Of a DNA stretch of 64,000 nucleotides, positions 1 through 10,975 are shown in pieces. The notes under the pieces were generated by a model. That model ran no database searches, had not been told where the DNA came from, and saw only the letters and a program-made list of their open reading frames with translations. The position numbers were made by a program, and so were the translations under genes. The DNA is from Dicyema japonicum. Taxonomy: Eukaryota; Dicyemida; Rhombozoa; Dicyemidae. Where the stretch lies: NCBI GenBank assembly GCA_011109175.1, contig RDEW01000053.1:124001-188000 (forward strand). The letters are read 5' to 3'. Within the stretch, counting starts at the first letter, position 1; the number at the start of each line of letters is the position of its first letter.

Positions 1-29
1 ACATTTGTTTAATTGTTAAAAAATTATTT

Positions 30-245
30 TGTTTAAAAAAATTAAGTGTATCCAGTTTCCACTTGTAGAAAAACAGAGTCCATCTGGAATCAACATAAAA
101 GGTAATACGTCCATTACATGCAGTTGTGAAAACCCCTCCAGTGGAGGGGAGAGCAAATGATCCTTTTTCGTGCCGGCCTGGCACTGGGCGCAACCTAGAC
201 AGGTGGATCACATGACGTCACTCTAATAGGAAGAGGAAAAGGAAC
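30..245 (+). repeat. Dispersed repeat family B, copy 1
   Basis: This stretch is closely repeated at 10765-10975 in the same orientation. Its 3' part, a GC-richer block ending near CACATGACGTCACTCTAATAG, recurs at 14100-14220, 25010-25110, 42480-42610 and 56150-56300, and inverted at 37262-37405. No coding potential is evident. It behaves like a SINE or a non-autonomous element, but I see no clear tRNA-like A and B boxes in it. Confidence 0.75.
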
Positions 246-596
246 AGACGTTAAGAAAATGAAAATTTATGAGAAATTTAAATTAATTAAAATTACTAAT
301 CATTATAAAGATAGGAATTAATTTATTGATTCAGAGAGAAGGGCTGGCACATTGAGCGCATCTCCTTACAGATCGTAAAAGGAAATGCGCTCTCATCCTG
401 AGAGCAGCCAGTAGCCTTTAACTATTTGGTTCTATTCTTCAATAAATTGTTATTTAATTTTTAAAAAAAATTTTATTGATTTATTTTTCATTAAAAAAAT
501 ATTGATTTCTAACGGCTTTAACGCCGTCTATAACGGCTCGTATTCAACCGGTCACATTTATTAAATAAAATTTATTGCAGAACACTACACTCAATT
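246..596. other. AT-rich gene-free stretch
   Basis: No gene is seen. A segment at 325-425, with AAATGCGCTCTCAT followed by CTGAGAG, resembles 38590-38680 and is probably a fragment of the same dispersed element. Confidence 0.5.
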
Positions 597-1490
597 ATGT
601 TCAAATGTATTGATGAAACAAATGTCGACCTATATACTTCCTCGGAATGGTTATCCAAGGGAAATAACGGCCCACGGAGCGAAGCATTGTACTGTCTTCT
701 GCAAGATAGGAATTTGTTTTTTCGCACACACGGGTCGATTTGCAACCATTGTAAAAAAAGCAAGAAAACTGTTTATCATTTGTTCACTTTGTCTGGTAAA
801 ATCGTAAACAGTGATCATCTCCGAAGACATAATGAAATGGTAAAGTGCATCCATCTTCATCATTGTCGAATTTATGGAATCAAAAGAAGCAGGAAATTGA
901 AAGGACATTCGCATCAGTCAATATTGACGAATCAAAATGTCGAAATTAGATTTGACACGTCGATTATGACAGAGAATATAGCACGATACAATAAACCTGA
1001 TATTTTTGTATGACAAAATAAAGAAGAAATAACCTTAATTGAAGTGGGCATTACCTCACAAGACCGACTAAAGCAAGTTGAAGTTGAGAAACTTAACAAA
1101 TATGACTTGCTTGCAAATGAACTTTCGCTGCTCTATGAATGCCAAGTGAAGATTTTTCCAGTGGTTTTGACATGGGATGGAGTTGTCACAAGATGCTTCA
1201 AGAATCATATGGATAAATTATCTATTGAAGAATCAACGAGGACTTACATCCCATCGGTTGTTCTGAAGAGATCACTCGAAAGTATGCTCATTGAACATAA
1301 GCATGGGATGAAGGTATACGATGAAGAGTACGCCTCTGCTACCTCCCAACTTGTGGAACTGGCATACCGTGAGGACAGCCCACTTGACTCAACGAAGATA
1401 TTTCGACTGAATCTGATGTGGAGATGGGAAATAACAAGGAGATTATGGCACACTTTTCTAAGAGAAGAAGAGGGATTACCAACAATCTGA
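597..1490 (+). pseudogene. RLE-type LINE ORF, C-terminal half, one in-frame stop
   Basis: The frame encodes the C-terminal part of a non-LTR retrotransposon polyprotein of the R2/NeSL-like group with a restriction-like endonuclease. Visible in order are a zinc knuckle (CNHC, then H and a degenerate last ligand), a conserved RRHNEMVKCIHL block, the endonuclease motif NKPDIF followed by LIEVGITSQD, then KYDLLANEL and TWDGVVT. A single TGA at 1011-1013 interrupts one continuous frame exactly between the PD and the LIEVGIT parts of the endonuclease. The reverse transcriptase is missing upstream, so the copy is 5'-truncated as is usual for LINEs. Related pieces lie at 32800-33040 and 46825-47080. 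The copy is likely dead. Confidence 0.85.
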
Positions 1491-1633
1491 ATCAAAATCC
1501 GCTTAATTAGTTAATTTACTCGTTATAAACAAATATGTAACATTTATAAATTGCGTTTTTAACTCACTAATATTAATTTAATATTTTCAAAAAATAAACA
1601 CAGATTTTAAAATTTAATTTGACTTGTTCCCTT

Positions 1634-3565
1634 ATGGTTGTTGTGCGTAATTATTATCACAAAGATAATTAGAATTCAAACAGAATACGGGATTAAACGA
1701 ATCACCATGGATGGTCACCAGACATTCTCCGACCTATACTCTAAGGTTTCCTCATTCTTATAATTTTCAGGTTGCCAGTACCTTTGAATCTAAAGAAAAG
1801 GAGTGGCAACTTTACTACGACAGGAAGAAAATAGGATTCCTTCCATACTCCTCGGACCAATGTGGTTCTTTAAAGTAATCCTCAATTTATCATACCAGGA
1901 ATGGACAACTGTTTTACATGTACCCAGTAGAGGGAACGAGATTCTCAAAGACTGAAAATAGCATAGCCGAAGATCCGATCGACGTCGCCCTTTGGAATTC
2001 TGATTCCAGGATTTATTTGGGTGGATCCCAGCTTTGCCAACATTCTAGTAACAGCAGGTGCATAAACTGCAACTTTGTTGAGGTAATATTTGCTTAAATC
2101 TCAGCCATACGACGAGGAGTACCTTTCAAAGATTAATCCCTCTATAAAATTTCTCCCATTTCATTCCTACATGCGAAAACTGATCAACCAGTCATGTTTC
2201 TATCAAATTGTAGGTCCAAGGGGACTCCCCTCGTGCTTGATCAGCCAAACTGCCGTGTGGACATGAATTGTGCTTACCACAAGCCATATCCAGCCGGGAT
2301 TTGTTCCCGTTGCCAACCGGGTGCCATAACGCTGATCCGACAACCGTACAGACACGTGGAGTTCGTCTCGTTTGAGAACGACATTATGGTCCAGAGATTT
2401 ATCGAGTTTTGGAGGAAGACGGGCAAGCAGAGGATCGGATACTTATTTGGAAATATGAGCCTATGAAGGACGTCCCCCTGGGAATCATGGCGGTAGTTGT
2501 GGCGATCTATGAGCCTCCTCAGGTAGCAGAAATGCTTATAGAAGGTATCTGAGGTCGATCAAGTCACTCTGAAGGAAGATTCTGACAGTAGAGTGGAGTG
2601 GTTGGCCTCACAGCTCGGATTAGTCCCCGTCGGCTGGATATTCACGGATTTAGTGGTCAAGGATTCCCAAAAGGGGACTGTGAAACATTTCCGCGGAAAC
2701 ACGGTATATTTTGAAGTTCATGCAGAATTCCTACTATCTGAGTTCTCAGGAGTGCATAGTGGCCGCCCATATGCAGAATCGATACCCAAATTCCTGTAGA
2801 TTTGCCAAGGGGGGATATTACGGGTCCAAGTTTGTCACGGTAGTGGCCACAGGTGCTCTTGTAGATAACTAATAGGGGACACAAACAACCAGATCCACTT
2901 GGAGGCCTACCAGACATCAGTACAGTGTATGTCCTTGGTGAAGGAGAAAATGCTGTTGCCGACCATTGGGTGCTCTCAATTGGCTTACGTGAAGGCCTCC
3001 AGTGGTGAACAGTACGTCCCCGACGTCTTTTATACGGTTGGTGATGGTTTGAAGGTAGAAAACGGACCAGTACGGAAATACGGTGAATCAGATAGCACGT
3101 CCTGTGCCGAATGAATTCCTGTTAACAGAATTGGAGGTGGGTACCCCGAAGATCAAGATGTACTCCCTGCCTATTGACCCAGAGAAGCGATTCTTTGCGA
3201 TTGAGAACAGATCTGAGTATTTGGAGACGCAGAATCTTTTATTTTTCGCCAAATATTGGCAGCAGTTTGAGGCTGATTCGTTTCTGGAGTGTATTGGGGA
3301 CTTACACGTGTTGTTATTCCTCGCGAGTCCCGAGTTTGGGTCACTGGAGAACTGTTTCGGGGATCTACTGAGAGCTGTGAGGGAACGGGATAGGTGTTTG
3401 CTGGATAGGATAAGACATGGGATCGATATGCAGTCCCTGATTGAGCTGGTAAGTGCTGCTATTGACTCGGCTCCCCCGGATGGAAGTAAGGCGTGTTCAA
3501 GATGTACATTCATTAATACGGCTGAGAACACACGGTGTGAACTTTGTGGGTTTAACCTATCTTAG
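1634..3565 (+). CDS. NPLOC4: NPL4 homologue, cofactor of the p97/VCP-UFD1 ubiquitin segregase
   Basis: NPL4 pairs with UFD1 to recruit ubiquitinated clients to the p97/CDC48 ATPase in the cytosol and at the ER. The spliced product is about 575 residues (human about 608). It has an N-terminal ubiquitin-like segment (IIRIQTEYGIKRI), a zinc-binding block (CSRCQPGAITL), the diagnostic VGWIFTDL and GTVKHF core, SSGEQYVPDVFY, and a C-terminal NZF finger (CSRCTF...CELCG) with the Thr-Phe pair used to bind ubiquitin. Nine introns of 22-25 nt are removed: 1643-1664, 1746-1770, 1875-1898, 2083-2104, 2191-2213, 2523-2544, 2704-2725, 2853-2875 and 3070-3091. The first exon is only ATG plus two codons, chosen because it gives the family-like MVVIIRIQ start. 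One missing base in the A run at 2451-2453 must be assumed; with it the exons total whole codons. Confidence 0.93.
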
Positions 3566-3989
3566 TCTTTTTCGTGTGATTATTGATATTTATTTCTTTT
3601 TATTAATTGTTGTTTTTTTGGGTTTGGTCTTGATTTTGGAGAGTTACTGTTCTTTATTGATTGGGTTTAGTTACTTGAGATTATTAGACATTGTTTGAAA
3701 GTTGTCAGTAATTAGTGAAAATTTCCATATTTTAATTGTTAGTTGTCTACAGTCACGTGTTTATTGCCTTTAAAAATCATGGGTTTATTGCCTTAAATAA
3801 AGTTCTAATTGTTATTACATGGCAACATTATTGGATTGTTAAAGAAGTTATCCCCCATATGTCTGATCTGCATTATGGCCAAATTTTGGTGCGGAGTCTA
3901 CTGGAGACTATCCCGTATTGTTGAAATGATCGGGTTCCTTGTTATATGCTTTCCGGCAGACGGATCTGGTGGTGGCTGTCTTTCTTCGA
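3566..3989. other. Gene-free stretch downstream of NPL4
   Basis: This is T-rich sequence following the NPL4 stop. Short open frames here show no family features. It probably includes the NPL4 3' end, since an AATAAA lies at 3795-3800. Confidence 0.4.
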
Positions 3990-4730
3990 AACTGAATTAC
4001 CAGAGAGAGGGAGTTCAAAAGTCACTTGAATGTCGAGTACTTTGTTCTATCAAAAGCATTCGATAAGGCACTTATGCCGTTTATGAGACATAACCCCCGT
4101 TGGAAAAAACATGATTGGTGAAGGACTTGTCAGGAAAAATTTATTAAATATGGAGAATTGTGTCAAAACTGGTGGAACTGAAAAGAAGACACCCTCGGAA
4201 TTCGGTTCTTCAACATCTACATGGCTGATATAACATTCCCGAAGACACTGAGTATGAATATTTTTCTTAATGCTGATGACACTCTAATCTCGCACGTGTT
4301 AAGTCAGTAAATTGCCGTACAAGACACTTGATAATTACATAAGAAATCAGCAATTGATGTGTCTCCAAGGGTTTGACAATTTCACCTGAGCTAACTAACG
4401 CTCTGCAAATCTCTAATTTTAGAAGACTCAGTCGAAGAGGTTTGCTGCGAAGAACATAAAAGATGTGACTAACTTGCACTACCTCGGAGTGCTAATTGGC
4501 TCACAAGTCATGTGAAATGTCTCCGTTCTATCCTGATTTAGGCAGAAGACCTTGTAATTGCGCCAAACTGAATCGAACCCAGAGCACAGTGTATCAATAA
4601 TTCCTCAAACATCGTATATTTGACGTCCCCCGATTCGGACATTACGTGCATTCGCACTGAAAGTAGAACGAGGAGCTACACTATCTTTAGGGGGTGAAGA
4701 CATTCGGACAATGGAGGTAGGTCACCCTTC
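3990..4730 (+). pseudogene. Decayed LINE reverse transcriptase
   Basis: Reading across frames gives the RT motif SKAFDKALMPF near 4045, then a stretch like LGIRFFNIYMADI and the catalytic motif FLNADDT near 4260-4280, in the order expected for a Jockey/RTE-like reverse transcriptase. Many stops and frame changes show it is inactive. The frames do not fit a splicing pattern of tiny introns, so I call it a pseudogene. Confidence 0.7.
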
Positions 4731-4964
4731 CGACGTTTCGTAAGTATTAGTTTTGTAAATATCCACGTGACTTACAACTCTGAAAAATTATTTTAAACTA
4801 AAGACTTGAATACTAAAAGAAGTAATGAGAGTATGTTGACTTTCCAACTATGGAAACTGCGGGAGTAACTATGACTCTCAAAACAGGTTCAGCATAACAA
4901 TGTGGATACTTGCTTCATGCTTGCGCTAACATAGTTCATATCACCGAGGGACAACAGAGACGTC
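4731..4964. other. Gene-free stretch
   Basis: No open frame with recognisable features is seen, and no repeat shared within the window was noticed. Confidence 0.4.
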
Positions 4965-5195
4965 GAATGCGTGTCCATCCAAAATGGCCTCCAATTATTT
5001 TTGTCAAGTTTTAGATAAGCTCATCAAAAAACATCACGAGATTTTACCAAAACGACATCCTTAGGTAAAAAAGTCATTTATTTTTAATCTTATAAAAATT
5101 GATTTTAATAAGTACTATGGGTAAATGGAGCGTAACAAGATCCTCGACATCTTTAGGTAAAAAAGTCATCTTTTATAATATTTCTATTTTTGTCT
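4965..5195 (+). repeat. Dispersed repeat family C with internal tandem units
   Basis: The sequence from GCGTGTCCATCCAAAATGG onward is repeated at 63425-63720. Each copy contains an internal unit that starts near CATCTTTAGGTAAAAAAGTC and recurs after about 92 nt here and 95 nt in the other copy. It is non-coding. Confidence 0.8.
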
Positions 5196-5895
5196 AACTT
5201 TAGAATGAAAGATTTATTTTAAACAGGAAAAAGGAAAATGATTATAAATGTTAATAAAATACATATTCTATTAAAAAATATATATTCTGTCGATCCATAT
5301 TAAGTAACATTTACAAATCTCAATATATTCTCAAATAAAGCGATATATTTAGTTTTTCTAAGAATCATTTCTCCATTTTGTAATCTTAAAAATTATATCA
5401 TTCACTTAAAAAAGTTAGCTAATCAGAGTTTGAGCTTTCAATGGATTTTTGTTCGGAAATTTTTCCAAGTATAATCTTCATTGATACTGAGTGAAAGTTT
5501 TATGGACGTCAACGGAGAAGTACAATCTTCATGTAACCGTTAAACGGCTTTAACGGTTAAATCGATTTTGCGTTTCATTCCCAGCCTAACCTCATTTAAA
5601 ACCAGTCACAATTATTATGAATGTTAGATTAGTAATAGTTAGAGAAGTAATCTAATTAAAAGCCTAAATTATGATTGGCATATTGTACCGGGAAAAGAAG
5701 AAAGGAGTAAATCCAGAGATTGGCTCCATTTGACTCATAAGCAGCGGTTTTGCCTTCAGTGTCGGGGACATCATTATTGACATTGACTAATTTAAAACAA
5801 TTCTTTACTCGACTCAAGGCAACCCCATTTTTTCTCCAATGAAGACACAGTATCGATCATTTTTTTAGACACGTGTCTCGAAATTAAGAATATTA
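5196..5895. other. AT-rich gene-free stretch
   Basis: No gene is seen on either strand. This is the region immediately 3' of the minus-strand metalloprotease gene. Confidence 0.4.
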
Positions 5896-6537
5896 TTACA
5901 CATGTTTATAGTCATACGGATTCATTAAACAATTTTTATTACAATTACTTGCAGTATTTGCGACATGCTTAAACCCAAGCACGTGGAATAACTCATGAGA
6001 TATAGTCGATGCATCGTCTTCATCAGATTTTCTATGAAGCATAATTGCCACTGATTGATGTGTACAAACAGTTCCAACATAAGCGATTCCCGATTTCCTG
6101 TTTCCTGATTTAGATCTGACAATAGTGTCTCTGATGATTAGTTTGAATAATTACTCAAAGAACAAAACTACGTCTCCATCATGAAAATATTTTTTATTCC
6201 ATGCGTACATAGCGGCATTGTGAGGATCAGTTGACAAAATATCGTCAGTGAAGTATATTTTTTTAAGATTTAGTTGTATTTTGAGTGTTCCAAAATACTG
6301 AATTATGATAAATACATACTTTTTGAGACAACTCGAACAATCTTTCAATGTAAACTTTAATGCGGATTCTATCAGTGTTTAAACTTTTTTGCTATGTGTA
6401 AAATATTAAAACTAACAAATATTTTATCAACAACACTGACGACATCAAATCTTCTGTTTAAGTGTCTGTTATCTAAAATTGTTTAAAACTAAATCACCGA
6501 CGAAAGCACAAAATAAAGTGTAAAGTAAAAAATTCAT
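5896..6537 (-). CDS. Small secreted reprolysin-type (M12B) metalloprotease
   Basis: The spliced product is 181 residues and seems to be only a signal peptide (MNFLLYTLFCAFV) plus a reduced ADAM/reprolysin catalytic domain. It carries the zinc site HELFHVLGFKH (HExxHxxGxxH, about residues 149-159) and a Met-turn with flanking cysteines (NCNKNCLMNPY). The segment before the zinc site, GIAYVGTVC, is typical of reprolysins. Four introns are removed: 6497-6473 (25 nt), 6416-6392 (25), 6319-6298 (22) and 6154-6131 (24). The exons sum to exactly 182 codons. A last 25-nt intron at 5901-5877 would only change the final residues. No prodomain, disintegrin, cysteine-rich or membrane segment is visible, unlike ADAM or ADAMTS proteins. 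Secretion is inferred from the leader. Confidence 0.85.
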
Positions 6538-7959
6538 TTTTTAAATTGCAAAAATCGTTTGAAAAATTCATTTATAAGCTAAAATTACTCAGTAATTATT
6601 TTTGAAGCATGTAATTTGACTTTGGGGAATTTAGTTTATTCTAAATTTTTGATTAATTCTACTTTTTTGTTTACTCTACAGATTTTTAATACGGTGTTAT
6701 CAGTTAGCATATTAAAGGTCAGTCACATTTTAGTGGGCCTATCCCAAATTGTCTCGTTTTTGAAGAATTTTATATTTTTTAAAAGTTTTGTTTAGCGCCA
6801 TAGTCGCTGGACGACTCGTCACTGATTTCTGATTCATCGCTTCCATCGCAAAAGTGATTTGATTCGTCAAGAATATCAGTTAACTCTTGCTCAGGATAAA
6901 TTTCTTAAAAACAACATATCACTGACGCTTATCAGGTTAAAGGTTTTTTGAAATTTATTAAAAATAAAAAACTGATTATTTAAATGAAAACTTTCATTAT
7001 AGAATAGAACTGTCCAGATTAACTAATTTCCCACATTTCACTGCTTCCACCCCTGCGATGATTTTGTTCAGCTCTGTTATTATCCTCTTGCAATCTAGAT
7101 GCTAAAGAGGATTCGCAAGATGTGCGTCAAGTGACATACCTCTTTTTTTCTTAGCACAGTTTAAATACATCCATTTCCAGCTTTCTCAAATACCACTGTG
7201 CAATTATGTAATGATACAATATTATGTCATCACATAAGGAATAACACTACATTGCAACGATGTAGCTTCCGTAGGTAGGGTATCGATTAATAATGCTGTT
7301 GCGGGGCCATCATAGAGTTTTAGTTAAAGTTAGTTCAGTAAGTGATGCATTTCCTCAGATAGCATAACAAAATAATTCCTTAATCCTGACATGTTCGAGT
7401 TGGATTCTCATCTAGACTAAATAAATAAACTCATCATTTCCACTTGAAACTACTGTAGAGACTGTGGTAGACTTGATTTAATACGCTTGATAGATATAGT
7501 AGGTCTTAAAAATAAATCAAAGACAGCCACTCATTTTTAGCAGAATGTATCAGTTTTTAAAAAGGATGTTAGCATTCCGACCAATTAAACTAAAGGTTAA
7601 TTAGTAAAACCGCATGCGAAATTCTATTTTTTTGTTTTTTAATCGTTTTTTACCTCTGACAAAAGATTGGTATGGAAGAGAGTCATTTTGGACTTAAACC
7701 ATGTCAACATCCCACTGAAAGTAATAGCGCATTATAAAAATGCATTGCGCAATATATTGTGTCGCGTCACATGGTGGTTACGTGTCCCATGCTGGTTACA
7801 CATCACCTGTCAATCACTTTCAGATGTCATCTTAATGTGGTTTTAATCATAAAAACGATAATAGTCAATAAACAACGACATTTCGTCAATTAATATCGAC
7901 ACGTGGTCAGAAAATAAATTTTTACAACAATACTAGTTAAACACAAAAAATATTCATTC
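6538..7959. other. Gene-free, AT-rich stretch
   Basis: The only notable item is a short minus-strand acidic open stretch at 6905-6783 (DESNHFCDGSDESEISDESS), which could be a remnant of a transposase N-terminus of the piggyBac kind. That is too weak to call. Nothing else is supported. Confidence 0.35.
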
Positions 7960-8500
7960 ATTGATAATTTCACCATTAACTGCTCTCATAATGTATCCTT
8001 TCATCTTTCTGAAGTATCCTTCACAGTCTTCACGGGTAATCAATTCGAAAGATGAGATAGATGTCTTAGTTGTAAATCATCAATAGCAGCCCCTCTCTTC
8101 ACAGAATTCTTCCATTTTGAGAACACATTCTCAATTGGATTAAGGAATAGTGAGTATGGAAAAAGATATAGTATCTTGAGGTTGTGGGATGATTACTTCG
8201 TTGAGTCCATTGTAATGGTGAATTCTAGCATTTTCTATGACAAAGTAGGGATCCACAATTGCTTTAGTTTCACAAACTCCCTTAAGTTGAATCAAGAAAT
8301 TTTTAAATATTTCCATATTAACAGCACCATCGATGATGGATTGATAGACCCTACCATGTGCAGTCGTTGCGGCCATTACTGAAATATTCCTACTACGTAC
8401 CTGTGGCACACTGATACGCGCAGAAATACCTCTTTCAGATCTCCCAAAGCGGACGCGCTGGGAGACATTGTAACCTACTAAACCAAAAAAGCCACATGGT
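7960..8500 (-). pseudogene. IS630/Tc1-mariner-like DDE transposase relic
   Basis: The minus strand at 8500-8080 reads as a DDE_3-type catalytic core: a segment GRSERGISARISVPQVRSR, then VDPYFVIENARIHHYNGL (second acidic region, normally VMDNARIHH), then LNPIENVFSKWKN. The first catalytic acid is not where expected and the last motif runs into stops, so the copy looks inactive. The open part is 8409-8140. No terminal inverted repeats were recognised. Confidence 0.75.
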
Positions 8501-8549
8501 AAAGTTTATATTATTTCCTTAGCCAACAAGTGAACGAAAGAGCAGTCAG

Positions 8550-8735
8550 TTGCGGAATAACTCAATCAGTTTGGTCAAGAAAATAAGAAATTCAGAGTCC
8601 GAGCGAGAAATCCAGTTAGACTTGATGAAGAAAATATCCAATTTGCAGATAAGAACAATGCCCTTTTACAAAAAATTCAGGAAAATAGAAGCATTTACCG
8701 CAAAAACGAATATATTTGAAAAAGGGCTAAATTAA
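8550..8735 (+). other. Short open frame, unsupported
   Basis: A 61-codon basic frame with no recognisable motif and no convincing splice partners. It is recorded only because it lies in the gap between the transposase relic and the SMAD gene. Confidence 0.15.
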
Positions 8736-8770
8736 ATAACTTTATTAACCAAACTAACTCTACTACACGG

Positions 8771-9719
8771 TTATTTGCTTCCTGATATGTCTTCCAGATT
8801 CGGGTAATAGTGCTTTATGACGGAGTGGAGGAGTTCACGTGGCTGATTTAAGTCCAGACAAATCCACGACGGCATGGAAGTTATTTTCCTGTCTTTGTAA
8901 TTCCCGCCAAATCCCTTTCCAAACGATACAATTATGGTGGAGAATGAAGTGAGGGCATTTAGGCTATCAAAGTTGACGCTATTCTTCAGAAACTCCATAA
9001 AGTTCTAAATACCACCAAATATTACGTATTTATCGAATATCGTGACTATCTGGCTGAAGCCTTCGAGTCTGATGACATTGGCGGGAGGGAAGTTATATAC
9101 AGCATTGAGGTATTCAGAGTGAATAAAAATAGAGAAATTCGTGCAATTTTGTAGGAAGACTCGGTTGAGGTCATTGTAGACTCTTAGACCTTCTATAAAT
9201 GAGTGGTTGTACCCTTCCCCAGCTTTTCGGTTATTTGCTTCACTATCGGGATTCTCACCCCGGCAGGGAATTCAAGGAAATCCTCATTGTTTCATACAAA
9301 ACAACGGAATAACCGCTTTTATCCACAATCAGATGTTTTGGGCTGACGTTGTCGAAATTTTTGACGTTTTTTTCAAATTCGTTGTAGGAAAGTCTGCACC
9401 AGGACAGCTCACTTGGGGCAACTGGAGCTGCAGACTCGTATTGTAGGCTAAAATGACCCCAATTACTACAATCAGCTAGCACGTAATGGGAGAGATTGAA
9501 ACACACGTATTCGCACACATCGACTACGGGAAACTTGTGCTTACATAAGCAGATCACGTCCTCTATTGAGGTTATTCGCCACTGGGTTTGAAGGGACCTC
9601 AGCAACTGGTATTAGTAAAACTGTACTAGTTTCATGTTTTTTATATCCTGGGAATATTTGAGGCATTCCTCATAAATGATCTCTGGGTAGTGCTCATTCT
9701 CTATATAAAAGCTATTCAT
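8771..9719 (-). CDS. SMAD-family protein with an MH2 domain
   Basis: SMADs carry TGF-beta/BMP signals from receptor to nucleus. The spliced product is 286 residues. The C-terminal two thirds matches an MH2 domain: LSWCRLSYNEF (usual WCSIAYFE), EKLGKGLRVY (usual HIGKGV), NFSIFIHSEYL (usual AIFVQS), STIIVSFGKGFGGNY (usual MSFVKGWG.EY), and PSWICLDLNQPRELLHSV (usual PCWIELHL). Four introns are removed: 9626-9606 (21 nt), 9305-9283 (23), 9212-9190 (23) and 9025-9005 (21). The N-terminal 90 residues contain a cysteine-rich stretch (DVICLCKHKFPVVDVCEYV) that may be the remnant of an MH1 end. A full MH1 DNA-binding domain is not seen. The protein ends SGSK, without the SSxS receptor-phosphorylation tail of R-SMADs. 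An open frame at 9913-9716 could hold 5' exons but no clean splice joins it. Confidence 0.85.
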
Positions 9720-10309
9720 GGCGGATTCCGATGAAATCGCGGTATTTTATATTTATCAGTCCTATATCGCGGCAAATTTATGTTAATAAAATCAGGAGCT
9801 TCTTGGGCGGTTTGTGATGTCGAGACAACTGAGCGATAATAGGAAGTCTGTCTTTCCTCAAATGCCTGTGACGTATGAGCAATCTCACCTGCGAAGCCCG
9901 ATGAGTCCTCCATTTGACAGCTGATAGTATCGTTAGAGCCACACCTGTTCGATTATGTGGGGGATAAAATTTAGTGCATATTACTAATATTGGAAGTTTT
10001 AAGATAATAAGTGGTTAAATCAATGTTTTTCAATTATAACAACAATTGACCAGGAATTATTTTTAGAAACGTGATGGGCTCAATTGTATTATTGTCTAAT
10101 ATTAGTCCGGAATATTCCCTAAGTAGTGAGATTCAAAGTCATTTTTTAATGGACACAGTTACTTTTAATTGGAGACTGAACCCTTTGCTCAATCTACCAT
10201 TTAAACAGGATCCCTTGGAGGGGAGCCTACTACTTCAAAAACTGGACGTCTCCTTCCCTTTGTATGTTTCTTGGAGGTGCACCTGCAAGTAGTGTTAATT
10301 AAATCAAGG
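9720..10309. other. Region upstream of SMAD
   Basis: It contains a minus-strand open frame (9913-9716, starting MEDSSGFAGE) that might encode upstream SMAD sequence, and a plus-strand frame (10071-10292) with no recognisable features. Neither can be joined to a gene by a convincing GT-AG intron. Confidence 0.3.
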
Positions 10310-10515
10310 AATATCCAAGATATTGAGAAAGGTCTTGACTTTTCGATCCCTTCCTTGTGTGTGAGCCATAGAAGGCAATCCAGTTCTGTAGTAATAAAAG
10401 ACTGATGACAACGTCATTCGACAACCCAAAGAATCGTAGATGTGTGGCACCTAACACAGAATTTATAGGGCGAGATTTGAACCCGGGACCTCCTGATTTG
10501 GTCATAGTCTCTTCT
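10310..10515 (-). repeat. tRNA-derived SINE, copy 2
   Basis: On the minus strand a tRNA-like head with a B box (GGGTTCAAATCTCG) is followed by the same tail as the copy at 15665-15872: CATCTACGAT, a DNA segment like GACGTTGTCATCAGT, then AACTGGATTG. The A box is degraded. Confidence 0.75.
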
Positions 10516-10764
10516 ACCTAAACTTTGGTTTATCTCATTGAGACCAAAGTAGTGATAATCTCCAAAAATAGATAAAAAATCGGATGAATGGTATAGCTCT
10601 GATGGAAGGCCATCAGGTGATCTCAGCCGCCCTCAGATCGGCCTTGATTTTTCCGATATTTCCCTTGGGAAATGACAGTTCAACTTTTCCCGATGATTCT
10701 TCGTTTCATTGTATAATTTAATTTATTAACCCCGGATACACCGAGAAAGAAGTTAAAGTAAACA

Positions 10765-10975
10765 ACTAATTAAGTGTATCCAGTTTCCACTTCTACGGAA
10801 ACAGAGTCCATCCGGAATCAGCATAAAAGTAAGACGTCCATTACATGCAGTTGTGGAAACCCCTCCAGTGGAGTGGGGAGAGCAAATGATCTTTTTCGTG
10901 CCGGCCTGGCATGGGCGTCACCTAGACAGGTAGATCACATGACGCCACTCTAATAAAATAGAGAGGAGAACAGAC
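10765..10975 (+). repeat. Dispersed repeat family B, copy 2
   Basis: Almost identical over about 200 nt to 41-245, including the AAGTGTATCCAGTTTCCACTT start and the CACATGACGCCACTCTAATA end. Small differences are scattered, as expected of an old interspersed copy. Confidence 0.85.

Noticed and set aside
5925-6122. Minus-strand frame starting MSDLNQETGN as a gene
   Set aside because: It is a shifted reading of the metalloprotease exon; the frame with HELFHVLGFKH is the coding one.
8550-8735. Small lysine-rich gene
   Set aside because: No homologous features and no splice context; the composition is expected by chance in AT-rich DNA.
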